Source: Lachnospiraceae bacterium (GTDB lineage Bacteria; Bacillota; Clostridia; Lachnospirales; Lachnospiraceae). Taken from it: DNA of 64,000 nt. The notes under the pieces were generated by a model. It had not been told where the DNA came from and ran no database searches. It worked only from the letters and a program-made list of their open reading frames with translations. This document shows positions 44,493-53,581 of the stretch, piece by piece (position 1 is the stretch's first letter; every line of letters begins with the position of its first letter). A program made the position numbers and the translations under genes. The stretch covers positions 62,001 to 126,000 of the forward strand of contig CAJTDD010000008.1 of NCBI GenBank assembly GCA_910574885.1. Direction: 5' to 3'.

Positions 44493-45350
44493 ATGAAGCT
44501 TTTAATAACAGGCGCAGGAAGTTATATAGGTACTAAGGTTGCTGATTATATTCAGGAACGTGAGCCTGAGTGGAAGATAGATCGGTTGGATGTGCAAACT
44601 GACAAATGGAAGAAGTGCGACTTCTCCTTTTACGATTCTGTCTTCCACGTGGCTGGGCTTGCACATCGGAAGATAACGCCAGATATCGAGCCTTTGTATT
44701 ACATGGTTAATCGGGATCTTGCTATTGAGATTGCTCAGACAGCAAAAGAGAGTGGAGTTAGTCATTTTATCTTCATGTCATCTATGAGTGTGTATAGCGA
44801 TGATGATACGTATGTGGATGTTCACACACCAACGAATCCCGATAATGCTTATGGGAAAAGCAAATTGCAGGCTGAAGATGGCATACAGAAGTTAGTGTCT
44901 GAAGGCTTCTTCGTATCCATTATCCGTCCACCAATGATTTATGGGAAAGGATGTAAGGGTAATTATAATTTACTAAGAAAGATAGCTTTGAAGTTTCCTG
45001 TGTTTCCAAAAGTAAACAACAAACGTTCCATGCTTTTCATTGGTAATTTTGCTGAGTTTATTCACCAGTTGATTTTGAGGAGAGAGCCGGGTGTGTTCTA
45101 TCCACAGAATGCGAAACTGGTCAATACCACGGAATGGGTGAAGTATATAGCCGAAGAGAATGGGAAAAAGGTTCATATGTCCTCGTTCCTCGGCTGGTGC
45201 ACAAAGATAGGAATGCATGTACCGGGGATTAAAAGATACTGTATCAAGGCATTTGGCGATAGCTACTATGACCTTGAGATGAGCGTATATCATGACATGA
45301 ATTATCAGGTTATTGGATTCAGAGAAAGTATTAAAAGAACGGAGCAATAG
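44493..45350 (+). CDS. NAD-dependent epimerase/dehydratase family protein
   Basis: A 285-residue short-chain dehydrogenase/epimerase. Nucleotide-binding GAGSYIGTKVADY at the N-terminus, catalytic Ser region FIFMSSMSVYSD and YGKSK (Tyr/Lys pair, about residue 121). Similar to UDP-glucose 4-epimerase-like enzymes and 4-keto reductases of capsule clusters. Exact sugar not determinable. Confidence 0.88.
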   Translation: MKLLITGAGSYIGTKVADYIQEREPEWKIDRLDVQTDKWKKCDFSFYDSVFHVAGLAHRKITPDIEPLYYMVNRDLAIEIAQTAKESGVSHFIFMSSMSVYSDDDTYVDVHTPTNPDNAYGKSKLQAEDGIQKLVSEGFFVSIIRPPMIYGKGCKGNYNLLRKIALKFPVFPKVNNKRSMLFIGNFAEFIHQLILRREPGVFYPQNAKLVNTTEWVKYIAEENGKKVHMSSFLGWCTKIGMHVPGIKRYCIKAFGDSYYDLEMSVYHDMNYQVIGFRESIKRTEQ

Positions 45351-45365
45351 AAGGAGAGTTCTTAG

Positions 45366-46262
45366 ATGGGACAAGAGTATTTTTCAATGGAAGAATTGGG
45401 GGAAGAAGGTCTTCGAAAGCTCCAGGTGAGATGTCTTGAAATATTGGTGTATTTCAAAAAGATATGTGATGAGAATAAGCTTACATTTTATCTTGCAGGC
45501 GGCACGGCAATCGGAGCGCTTCGCCACAAAGGTTTTATTCCTTGGGATGATGATATAGACGTCTTTATGCCGAGACCTGACTATGAAAAACTTACCAAAA
45601 TTTGGTCAGAAGTTGCAGACACATCAAAGTATGTTTTCATTAGAAGTAATCGTGAACATAACTATCATCATCATGCCGCCAGCATTGTGGATGTTAACAC
45701 CACATGGATAGAAGAACGGAATGTTAATAATGATGTCCCACAGGGAGTAATGATGGATGTCATTCCTCTCGATGGATGTCCAGATTCAAAAGTTAGGAGA
45801 TTCTTTCAGCTTTATAACGCCTTCAAATTTGCTGTTTTCAATGTCCAAAGACTGCCTGAAAATAAAAACAAGAAAGTCTACTATGCTACGAAGGTTGTGC
45901 TTGGAATATTCAGAAGCAAGAGATTAAGTGATGCTATATGGATTTCTGCTGAGAAGAGAATGACGCGATATGATTTTTATATGAATAAGAACATTACAGA
46001 GTTGATAGGCGAGGTTTACGGCATGCTTGAAAAGCATCCAGTGGAGGATTTTTCTACAACTGTGGATGTGGATTTTGAAGGATATAAAATGCCGTTGATG
46101 AAGGGCTATGATGCATATCTTAAATCTGTGTTCGGTGACTACATGCAGATGCCTCCAGTAGAAAAAAGGGTTTCTAAAACTCGTTTAATATACGGAAATT
46201 TTGAGGAGCCATTTAGTAAATTTAAAGGAGTATATTATCTAAAAGGAAATAACATAAAATGA
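45366..46262 (+). CDS. LicD-family phosphotransferase
   Basis: A 298-residue member of the LicD/fukutin-like nucleotidyl/phospho-transferase superfamily with the diagnostic FYLAGGTAIGALRHKGFIPWDDDIDVFMPRPDYE. LicD proteins transfer phosphocholine or another phospho-alcohol from a CDP-carrier to a glycan. The next gene encodes a cytidylyltransferase that could make that CDP donor. The stop overlaps the next start (ATGA). Confidence 0.92.
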   Translation: MGQEYFSMEELGEEGLRKLQVRCLEILVYFKKICDENKLTFYLAGGTAIGALRHKGFIPWDDDIDVFMPRPDYEKLTKIWSEVADTSKYVFIRSNREHNYHHHAASIVDVNTTWIEERNVNNDVPQGVMMDVIPLDGCPDSKVRRFFQLYNAFKFAVFNVQRLPENKNKKVYYATKVVLGIFRSKRLSDAIWISAEKRMTRYDFYMNKNITELIGEVYGMLEKHPVEDFSTTVDVDFEGYKMPLMKGYDAYLKSVFGDYMQMPPVEKRVSKTRLIYGNFEEPFSKFKGVYYLKGNNIK

Positions 46263-46978
46263 ACATAGCAATTATATTTGCTGGCGGTACCGGACAGAGG
46301 ATGAATACAAAACCAAAACCAAAACAGTTCCTCGAGTTGCATGGAAAACCGATAATCATCTACACGATAGAGTACTTTGAGCAGCATGAGCTGATTGATG
46401 GAATTGTCATCGTGTGTGTAGAGAAGTGGATTGATTATTGTCAAAAGTTGGTTGATAAGTTTCATATCGAAAAGGTTAAAGCAATTATCCCGGGCGGCTC
46501 AACGGGAATGCTTTCAAGGTTTGAGGGCGTTAAAAAGGCCAAGGAACTCTACCCGGATGATACGATTTGCCTAATGCATGACGGTGTCAGACCAATGATT
46601 GGACATGACATCATCACTGCTAACATTAAATCAGTCGAGAAGTTTGGGTCTGCTGTGACCGTGGCACCTGCAATCGAGACAATTGCTGTAAGAGGCTCTG
46701 ATAACAAAGTCGGTCAGATTATCGACCGTAGCAAGTGTCAGATGGCTAAGGCGCCGCAGTCATTTAGATTAGGCGAACTATTCAAAGTTCATCGTGAAGC
46801 GATTGATGCCGGTATGAATGATTGCATTGATACAGCATATTTGATGCAGTTGAACGGCTATGATGTTTATACAGTAGAAGGCTCTGCTGAGAATATAAAA
46901 ATCACGACACCAACGGACTTCTATACATTCAGGGCGCTGATGGATATCAGAGAGAATTCACAGATATTTGGAGTATGA
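46259..46978 (+). CDS. IspD/TarI-family cytidylyltransferase
   Basis: A 239-residue nucleotidyltransferase: IIFAGGTGQRMNTKPKPKQFLELHGKPI at the N-terminus, LMHDGVRPMIG, and PQSFRLGELFKVH. It resembles IspD and ribitol-phosphate cytidylyltransferases. Because it is translationally coupled to licD and to an epimerase, it more likely makes a CDP-alditol or similar donor for LicD than an isoprenoid precursor. Confidence 0.9.
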   Translation: MNIAIIFAGGTGQRMNTKPKPKQFLELHGKPIIIYTIEYFEQHELIDGIVIVCVEKWIDYCQKLVDKFHIEKVKAIIPGGSTGMLSRFEGVKKAKELYPDDTICLMHDGVRPMIGHDIITANIKSVEKFGSAVTVAPAIETIAVRGSDNKVGQIIDRSKCQMAKAPQSFRLGELFKVHREAIDAGMNDCIDTAYLMQLNGYDVYTVEGSAENIKITTPTDFYTFRALMDIRENSQIFGV

Positions 46979-46980
46979 TT

Positions 46981-48033
46981 ATGAATCGAGTTCAGATAGA
47001 GGATTGTCAGAATATAGGTAATCTTGATTTTATAGATTGGAATCAGTTCAAAGGCTCTACCATACTGATCACTGGATCCACGGGTCTCATTGGCTCGAAT
47101 CTTGTTAATGTGATTGCGTACAACAGTCAGAAAAAAGGGTTGGATATTAAGTTGATTCTACCTGTGAGAAACACAGGGGCAGCAATGGAGTTTTTTAACT
47201 GGACTGGTGCAGAGATCATACATTATGAACTGGGTAGCGAGCTGACGATTGACACATCAGTAGATTACATCATCAACCTTGCAAGCCCTACAAGCTCTAA
47301 GTTCTTCACAGAGAAGCCTGTGGATACTATGAAGACAAACATAGATGGTACACGCTCACTGTTGGACTGGGCTGTTAGTCATCCGGTGAAAAAGTTTGTA
47401 AGTTTATCTACGATGGAAGTTTATGGATTTCCAGAGAAGGGGCATAAGGTGAAGGAAAATGAACTCGGTGCATTTGAAACAATGAATGTTCGTAACAGCT
47501 ATCCTGTAGCGAAGATTGCGTGTGAATGCCTTTGTAACAGCTACTATGCACAGTATGACGTTCCAACTGTGATCATCCGTGCAACACAGACATTTGGGCC
47601 TGGCGTGAAATATGATGATGGTCGTGTGTTTGCCCAGTTTATGAGATGCGCTGTTGAGAAGAAGAATATCGTGCTGAAATCAGCCGGATTGACGGAGCGT
47701 AGCTACTTATACACAGCTGATGCGGTATCAGCGATTCTGGTAAGTCTAATGAAGGCTGAGCCAGGACAGGCTTACACTGTTGCAAATCCAGACACTTACT
47801 GTTCTATCAAAGGTATGGCTCAGATGATTGCTGACGATATCGCAGGCGGTGAGATAAGAGTTGTGTTTGATATAGAAAAGGATATCGAGAAGCTTGGATA
47901 TGCTGGTACGCTTTTTATGGATTTGAATGTTGAGAAGATGGAGTGTCTTGGGTGGAAACCAAAGACGTCGCTTAAGGAAATGTATATAAGGATGATAAAC
48001 TCCCATCAAATGGGTTATGCTGTAATGGGCTAA
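46981..48033 (+). CDS. NAD-dependent epimerase/dehydratase (coupled to the cytidylyltransferase)
   Basis: About 350 residues. Rossmann motif ILITGSTGLIGSNLVNVI, FVSLSTMEVYGFPEKG and a YPVAK catalytic pair, resembling UDP-glucuronate decarboxylase and dTDP-glucose dehydratase relatives. In similar loci this enzyme sits with IspD-like and LicD proteins, so a role in making the alcohol or sugar moiety of the CDP donor is likely. ATG 46981 has GGAG at seven bases; ATG 46975 overlaps the preceding stop but lies too close to the site. Confidence 0.87.
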   Translation: MNRVQIEDCQNIGNLDFIDWNQFKGSTILITGSTGLIGSNLVNVIAYNSQKKGLDIKLILPVRNTGAAMEFFNWTGAEIIHYELGSELTIDTSVDYIINLASPTSSKFFTEKPVDTMKTNIDGTRSLLDWAVSHPVKKFVSLSTMEVYGFPEKGHKVKENELGAFETMNVRNSYPVAKIACECLCNSYYAQYDVPTVIIRATQTFGPGVKYDDGRVFAQFMRCAVEKKNIVLKSAGLTERSYLYTADAVSAILVSLMKAEPGQAYTVANPDTYCSIKGMAQMIADDIAGGEIRVVFDIEKDIEKLGYAGTLFMDLNVEKMECLGWKPKTSLKEMYIRMINSHQMGYAVMG

Positions 48034-48111
48034 GGCGTGTTCTGTAGTGTGTCAGCCTTATAAAGGAAACTATATCAGAAAATATAAGAAAGAGAAAGTC
48101 CGATTATAAGA

Positions 48112-49014
48112 ATGGAAAAAGTATGTGTGTTAATGAGTACATATAACGGCGAGAAATTCATAAAAACACAAATTGAAAGCATCTTAAATCAAAAAGATGT
48201 AAAAGTGGACTTGTTGGTGCGAGACGATGGTTCCTCAGACAACACATGTGCTATATTGCAGAATTATAAGGCAGAGGGGCTTATAGAATGGTACAATGGC
48301 GAAAATTTGGGTTCTGCTAAAAGCTTTTGGGACTTGCTCTTAAAAGCGCCAAAATCGAAATATTATGCTTTTGCGGATCAAGATGACTATTGGCTGGAAG
48401 ACAAACTTTACAGGGCGATAAGTGTGATTAAATCAGACGGGGATATAGGGTCAAAACTGTACTTCTCCAAAAAGACTATAGTCAATGAGGATTTGGAAGG
48501 AATCGACGTACAGGATGAACCGGTACGTGGAGTAGGATTGGAGTACTCATTAATTAGAGGATTTGCAGCCGGTTGCACAATGTTGTTTAATGAAGAACTA
48601 TATAAAAAACTAATTGAGTATACTCCAAAGGTCATGACTATGCATGATTCCTGGATTTTAAAGGTAGCTGGTGCAATTGGAAAAGTCATATATGATAATG
48701 AATCAAGAATATTATATAGACAACATTCAAATAATGCGATAGGTAATCAAACAAGATACAAGGCTTTTGTGAGACATATTAGCAGTATCTCTAAGTTAAA
48801 AAATGATGATACTCGTATTATTATGGCAAAGCAGTTGGTTGATTATTATTCTGAAATGATGTCTGCCAAAGATGTGTATTTTACAAAACTTTTGTCTGAC
48901 GCTCGAAATTCATTTATTTCACGAATTAAGATGATACTCACGAATTATTATCAAACACAAATAAAATCTGATATATTGTCTTTCAAAATCCTAATATTAC
49001 TTGGATGGATTTAG
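48112..49014 (+). CDS. Glycosyltransferase family 2
   Basis: A 300-residue GT-A glycosyltransferase with KVCVLMSTYNGEKFIKTQIESIL, VRDDGSSDNTC and FADQDDYWLEDKLYRA (DxD-like metal site), most like rhamnosyl- and galactosyltransferases of capsule loci. Start of a strikingly AT-rich stretch (48112-51230) that differs from the flanking genes, suggesting a separately acquired block. Weak binding site. Confidence 0.92.
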   Translation: MEKVCVLMSTYNGEKFIKTQIESILNQKDVKVDLLVRDDGSSDNTCAILQNYKAEGLIEWYNGENLGSAKSFWDLLLKAPKSKYYAFADQDDYWLEDKLYRAISVIKSDGDIGSKLYFSKKTIVNEDLEGIDVQDEPVRGVGLEYSLIRGFAAGCTMLFNEELYKKLIEYTPKVMTMHDSWILKVAGAIGKVIYDNESRILYRQHSNNAIGNQTRYKAFVRHISSISKLKNDDTRIIMAKQLVDYYSEMMSAKDVYFTKLLSDARNSFISRIKMILTNYYQTQIKSDILSFKILILLGWI

Positions 49015-49045
49015 GAAAAGAAATTACGCTAGGTAGGGCTGTCGA

Positions 49046-50197
49046 ATGAGTGCTTTTCAAACTTACACGTTGTATATAGGAGTATTTTTACTTACAACTG
49101 CAATGCTTTTTCTATTTAAGCATACATTTAAATATAAGCTTAAAGCCGGATCAATAGATTTAAATTTTGTTTTTCGGCTCATTTTTATGATTATATCTCT
49201 TATGCCGCTAATACTAATGGCTACATATAGATATGATACCGGAACTGATTATTTTTCATTTGAGTCTACGTACAACTGGTGTATGAGAAATCTTGATTCA
49301 TTTAGTCAATTACAAAAGGCAGTATTAGGATTCAATGATGAGCCAGGTATGCTTATTCTGCTAAGGATGGGAGGAACGATATTCGGCTCTTTTCAGGGTT
49401 TTTTATTTCTAGCATCTATTTTAACAGTAGTTCCTGCCTTAATTGCATTTATTATTTATGATAATGAACATTTTGATTTTTGTTTTTTAATATACTTATT
49501 TACTTTGTATCTATCATCATACAACGGTATTCATCAGCATATAGCAGTTTCGTGGAGCCTGCTTGCCGTTGTGCTTGCTTACAAAGAAAAATATTTAAAA
49601 GCAGTTTTATTGATACTATTTGTAATGTTATTTCACACTACTGCAGTGTTTACCTTTGTATTCTTGATATTAATTCTATGGTCAAAGAGGAATATCGAAC
49701 TAAAATTACATATAGTTTTGCTGATATCAATTATATCCATTATTGGAATGCAGATAATTTTATCGTTATTAAGCAAGATGCCGTTGCTTGCAAGATATGA
49801 ATATGCATTTAATGAGCATCACGTATTTTCGGTTAATTTTATTATCATGCACATGGCATTTAAAATTCCGTTGATTGTTGTGATGTTGTTACGATACAAA
49901 AAGCTTATAAAGAATGATAGAAGGACTTTTGCATTACTGGCATACACATTGTTTGATGCGGTATTTGTTTTTTCGGCATTTTACATGCGATGGTCTATGC
50001 GAATGCAGTATTATACATTATCTGTGTCACCACTATTACTAATCAATATCTTTGAATCTTATGAAGAGGAAAATAATAGCAATCGAGTATTTATTAAGTC
50101 GGCTTTAACCATCACTTATATTGTCAGGTTTTTTGTTTTGTTTGGTATTTACAGTTATGATTCGGTGATTCCATATACTTTCTTGGGAGTGGATTGA
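49046..50197 (+). CDS. EpsG-family polysaccharide polymerase (Wzy-like)
   Basis: A 383-residue membrane protein with about ten hydrophobic segments and the EpsG hallmarks YRYDTGTDYFSFESTYN (RxGTDY motif, about residue 57) and YNGIHQHIAVSWSLLAV (RQ-like GIxQ motif). EpsG proteins act as repeat-unit polymerases. Very AT-rich, like its neighbours. Confidence 0.9.
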   Translation: MSAFQTYTLYIGVFLLTTAMLFLFKHTFKYKLKAGSIDLNFVFRLIFMIISLMPLILMATYRYDTGTDYFSFESTYNWCMRNLDSFSQLQKAVLGFNDEPGMLILLRMGGTIFGSFQGFLFLASILTVVPALIAFIIYDNEHFDFCFLIYLFTLYLSSYNGIHQHIAVSWSLLAVVLAYKEKYLKAVLLILFVMLFHTTAVFTFVFLILILWSKRNIELKLHIVLLISIISIIGMQIILSLLSKMPLLARYEYAFNEHHVFSVNFIIMHMAFKIPLIVVMLLRYKKLIKNDRRTFALLAYTLFDAVFVFSAFYMRWSMRMQYYTLSVSPLLLINIFESYEEENNSNRVFIKSALTITYIVRFFVLFGIYSYDSVIPYTFLGVD

Positions 50198-50322
50198 ATC
50201 TGTTCTCGAGCCTAAGGTAAGGGTGATAGAACTAGATTGTATATCTCAAGGAAACAGAACAAATCCTCATATTTTTATTTGGGGTTAAGGGATTGAAAGT
50301 AATCAAAAGGAAGAGGTAACTT

Positions 50323-51234
50323 ATGGAGGAGCATTTAGTAAGCGTCGTTATTCCTTCTTATAACAGATGTGATAGAATAATGAGAGCTGTTCAAAGCGTA
50401 TTATCACAAACATACTTAAATTTGGAAGTGATTATTGTTGACGATGGATCAAATGATAATACAGACGAATTAGTTAATTCGATTGATGACGATCGTGTAA
50501 AATATATCAAATTACATTCTAACGGGGGAGCTTGTCATGCTAGAAATGTTGGCATAAGTGAATCCAAAGGAGATTATATAGCATTCCAAGATAGTGATGA
50601 CTTTTGGCATCCGGATAAACTTGAAAAGCAGGTAAAAACTCTGATAAAAACAGGCGCTGATGTTCTTGGATGTAGTTATGAGCAATATTTAGAAGACGGA
50701 AGAGTTTTTGTTAAGACTGTACCGAATGACATTGAAAGCGGATTTTGTAAGGTTGATCAGGTGGCTGGAAATGCTTTGTTTGGTACACCTACGATTATAG
50801 CAAAGGCTGACATCATTAAGGCAAACTTGTTTGATGAGAGCTTGCCAAGATTTCAAGATTTTGAATTAATACTACGATTGATACAAAAAAATAGAATCTA
50901 TTTTTTAAATGATTCTTTAGTGGATGCATATGTGCAAAACAATTCTATCACTCAAAACTACGCTAAGTTGATACAAGCAGAGGAAATAATATTATCGAAA
51001 CATGCTGAAGTGATTGAAAAATATAGTTCCCAAAAAGCTTTGCATTTACGACGGTTAATTAGAGCAAAGACAATGGAATCTGTTTCCTGCAAAAATGAAT
51101 GCAAATTACTTTTTCAAACAGATAGGCATCTTAAAAGTCTAACAGTTTGCGCTCTTCATAAAATTGGATTGTTGTCATTCTACTATAATTATCTCGATAA
51201 ATATAATAATAACATGAGTGGAGGAAGAAAATAA
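50323..51234 (+). CDS. Glycosyltransferase family 2
   Basis: A 303-residue GT-A enzyme: VSVVIPSYNRCDRIMRAVQSVLSQTY, IIVDDGSNDNTDELV, GGACHARNVGISESKGDYIAFQDSDDFWHPDKLEKQ. ATG 50323 follows AGGAAGAGG. The stop overlaps the next gene's start by one base. Part of the AT-rich block. Confidence 0.93.
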   Translation: MEEHLVSVVIPSYNRCDRIMRAVQSVLSQTYLNLEVIIVDDGSNDNTDELVNSIDDDRVKYIKLHSNGGACHARNVGISESKGDYIAFQDSDDFWHPDKLEKQVKTLIKTGADVLGCSYEQYLEDGRVFVKTVPNDIESGFCKVDQVAGNALFGTPTIIAKADIIKANLFDESLPRFQDFELILRLIQKNRIYFLNDSLVDAYVQNNSITQNYAKLIQAEEIILSKHAEVIEKYSSQKALHLRRLIRAKTMESVSCKNECKLLFQTDRHLKSLTVCALHKIGLLSFYYNYLDKYNNNMSGGRK

Positions 51235-52556
51235 TGTCTTTATTTGAAAAAATCGTATCCAAAGAAGAAACACTGGCACTGGTTGGTCTAGGATACGTAG
51301 GTATGCCCATCGCCCATGCTTTTGCCAAAAAAGGCATCCATGTGATCGGCTTCGATCTAAATAAAGCAAAAATCGAGCTGTATAAACAAGGCATCGACCC
51401 GACGATGGAAGTCGGAGACGAGGAGATAAAGAATACAAAGATTCACTTCACCGCAGATGAAACTGAGTTGAAGAAAGCTAAGTTCATCATCATTGCGGTG
51501 CCTACCCCTGTGAACACAGACCATACCCCTGATTTGACTCCTGTAATCGGCGCTTCGGAGATCGTTGGCCGAAACCTGACTACAGGCTGTATTGTGGTTT
51601 ACGAATCCACGGTTTATCCTGGCTGCACTGAAGACGTGTGTATTCCGATTCTTGAAAAACAGAGCGGTTTAAAGTGCGGCGCTGATTTCAAGGTTGGATA
51701 CAGTCCGGAGCGTATCAATCCCGGGGATAAGGTTCATCGACTTGAAAACATCCACAAGATTGTTTCCGGCATTGATGCGGAGAGTTTGCAAGAAATCAAG
51801 GCTGTATATGATCTTGTTATTGAGGTAGGAACTCATCCTGTATCCAATCTCCGGACGGCAGAGGGTGTGAAAGTTGTGGAGAACAGCCAACGGGATATAA
51901 ATATTGCTTTTATGAATGAGTTGGCGATGGTGTTTGACCGTATGAACATCGACACAAATGAAGTCGTTGATGGAATGAATACCAAGTGGAATGCATTAGG
52001 ATTCCGTCCAGGTCTGGTAGGAGGCCATTGTATAGGTGTCGATCCTTACTACTTCACATATGAGGCTGAAAAGCTCGGCTACCACAGTCAAATCATTCTT
52101 AATGGCCGCATTGTTAACGACAGCATGGGAGCTTTTGTTGCTGACAAAGCCGTTAAGAAAATGATCGATGCCGGACAAGCTCCCAAAAAGAGTAAAGTGG
52201 TAATCCTCGGCCTAACCTTCAAGGAAAACTGCCCGGATATAAGAAACAGTAAAGTCGATGATATTATTAAGCAGCTTAACAAGTACGGAATAGATCCTGT
52301 TGTGGTTGACCCGTGGGCAAGCGATGGGGATGCCATGCATGAGTATGGTGTGCGGCTCACTCATCTTGATGGGGTTTCGGACGCTGACTGCGTGATTGTT
52401 GCAGTCGCCCATGATGAATTTAAAGCATTAGGACTCGACAAGGTTAAAAGTTTCTTCAAAGATTGTCCGGATGGAGAGAAAGTTGTCATTGATGTAAAAG
52501 GAATATATCCGATTGATGAATTGAAAGCATCTGGAATGCAGTGGTGGAGACTGTAA
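51234..52556 (+). CDS. Nucleotide sugar dehydrogenase (UDP-GlcNAc/GalNAc dehydrogenase type)
   Basis: A 440-residue NAD-dependent 6-dehydrogenase of the WbpO/WbpA/TviB group: LALVGLGYVGMPIAHAFAKKG, VGYSPERINPGDKVH, VVENSQRDINIAFMNELA, FRPGLVGGHCIGVDPYY (catalytic Cys) and KVVILGLTFKENCPDIRNSK. It oxidises a UDP-N-acetylhexosamine to the uronic acid. Base composition is closer to the core genome than the AT-rich genes before it. Confidence 0.93.
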   Translation: MSLFEKIVSKEETLALVGLGYVGMPIAHAFAKKGIHVIGFDLNKAKIELYKQGIDPTMEVGDEEIKNTKIHFTADETELKKAKFIIIAVPTPVNTDHTPDLTPVIGASEIVGRNLTTGCIVVYESTVYPGCTEDVCIPILEKQSGLKCGADFKVGYSPERINPGDKVHRLENIHKIVSGIDAESLQEIKAVYDLVIEVGTHPVSNLRTAEGVKVVENSQRDINIAFMNELAMVFDRMNIDTNEVVDGMNTKWNALGFRPGLVGGHCIGVDPYYFTYEAEKLGYHSQIILNGRIVNDSMGAFVADKAVKKMIDAGQAPKKSKVVILGLTFKENCPDIRNSKVDDIIKQLNKYGIDPVVVDPWASDGDAMHEYGVRLTHLDGVSDADCVIVAVAHDEFKALGLDKVKSFFKDCPDGEKVVIDVKGIYPIDELKASGMQWWRL

Positions 52557-52659
52557 TCCAGCGGACAGATACAACGATGAATTTGCCAAGTATGTGAAAG
52601 TGATTAGATTCAATCATAATGAAAAATACATTCAACAATAGCAAGAGAGGAGTATGAAT

Positions 52660-53553
52660 ATGACCAAACCAGACACGATAATTGGATATGTGGTCTTACA
52701 CTATTTTACATACGATTCTACCGTACAAACGATTCAAAGCATCATTGACCATGATGAAAGTGCGGTGATAGTTCTGGTGGATAATTGTAGCCCAAACGGA
52801 TCTGGAGAAAGTTTAAGAAAGCGGTTCGCTAATCAGATTAATATTGAAGTGGTTCTCTTAGAAGAAAACCTTGGCTTTGCGAAAGGGAACAATGCAGGAT
52901 ATAAAACTTTAAAAGAGAAATACAATGTTGACTATATCTGCATTCTAAATAACGATGTTCTTATCCGCGATTGCGATATGAAACAAAAATTATCCAATGC
53001 ATATCTCCTGTATGGTTTCGGAATACTGGGGCCTCGGATTATTCTTGCAGATGGCAGTGAAAACATATTTATTAAAAAATTTCAGCCAATCGAGTATTAT
53101 GAAAATTTGCTGGAGCAGACACAAGGATTGTTAGAGCGGGTAAAGAGCAGGTCAGAGTTATCCTTGTATCTTGGTGATAAAAAGAGAAAATTTAAGCAGG
53201 TTATCTCCCGCAAGATTAAGAAAGATAATCCCGATACAAATATTGATCTTGATGCTTTGCTCCATGGATGTTGTATATTTTTCTCGCCGCAGTTCATAAG
53301 TAAATTTGATGATGCTTTCTACCCTGGAACATTTTTATATGGAGAAGAAGAACTACTCTATTTGAAATGCCAAAGAAACGGGCTTAAATCGGTTTATTAC
53401 CCGTTCATAACCATCCAGCATCTTGAAGATGTAGCAACGAATTCTTCAGTGCATCAGGTTAAGGAACGGCTGGTTAGAAAACTTACAAATTCGATAGCAT
53501 CTTTGAAGATCATAATTGAAACATATAAAGATCCAAGTGCTTTGGTGGAATAG
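52660..53553 (+). CDS. Glycosyltransferase family 2
   Basis: About 297 residues. GYVVLHYFTYDSTVQTIQSI, VLVDNCSPNGSGES, NLGFAKGNNAGY and ICILNNDVLIRD mark a GT2 enzyme of the rhamnosyltransferase-like group; LHGCCIFFSPQF and YGEEELLYLK follow. ATG 52660 has GAGAGGAGT at a suitable distance; ATG 52654 also in frame. The 97 nt before it contain no gene, only a short protein-like remnant. Confidence 0.92.
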   Translation: MTKPDTIIGYVVLHYFTYDSTVQTIQSIIDHDESAVIVLVDNCSPNGSGESLRKRFANQINIEVVLLEENLGFAKGNNAGYKTLKEKYNVDYICILNNDVLIRDCDMKQKLSNAYLLYGFGILGPRIILADGSENIFIKKFQPIEYYENLLEQTQGLLERVKSRSELSLYLGDKKRKFKQVISRKIKKDNPDTNIDLDALLHGCCIFFSPQFISKFDDAFYPGTFLYGEEELLYLKCQRNGLKSVYYPFITIQHLEDVATNSSVHQVKERLVRKLTNSIASLKIIIETYKDPSALVE

Positions 53554-53581
53554 AAGCACGATCGATATAGAGGAGGTTAGA

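Noticed and set aside
46259..46978. Housekeeping IspD of the isoprenoid pathway.
   Set aside because: Translational coupling with licD and an epimerase in a polysaccharide operon favours a CDP-alcohol donor enzyme, though the family resemblance alone cannot exclude IspD activity.
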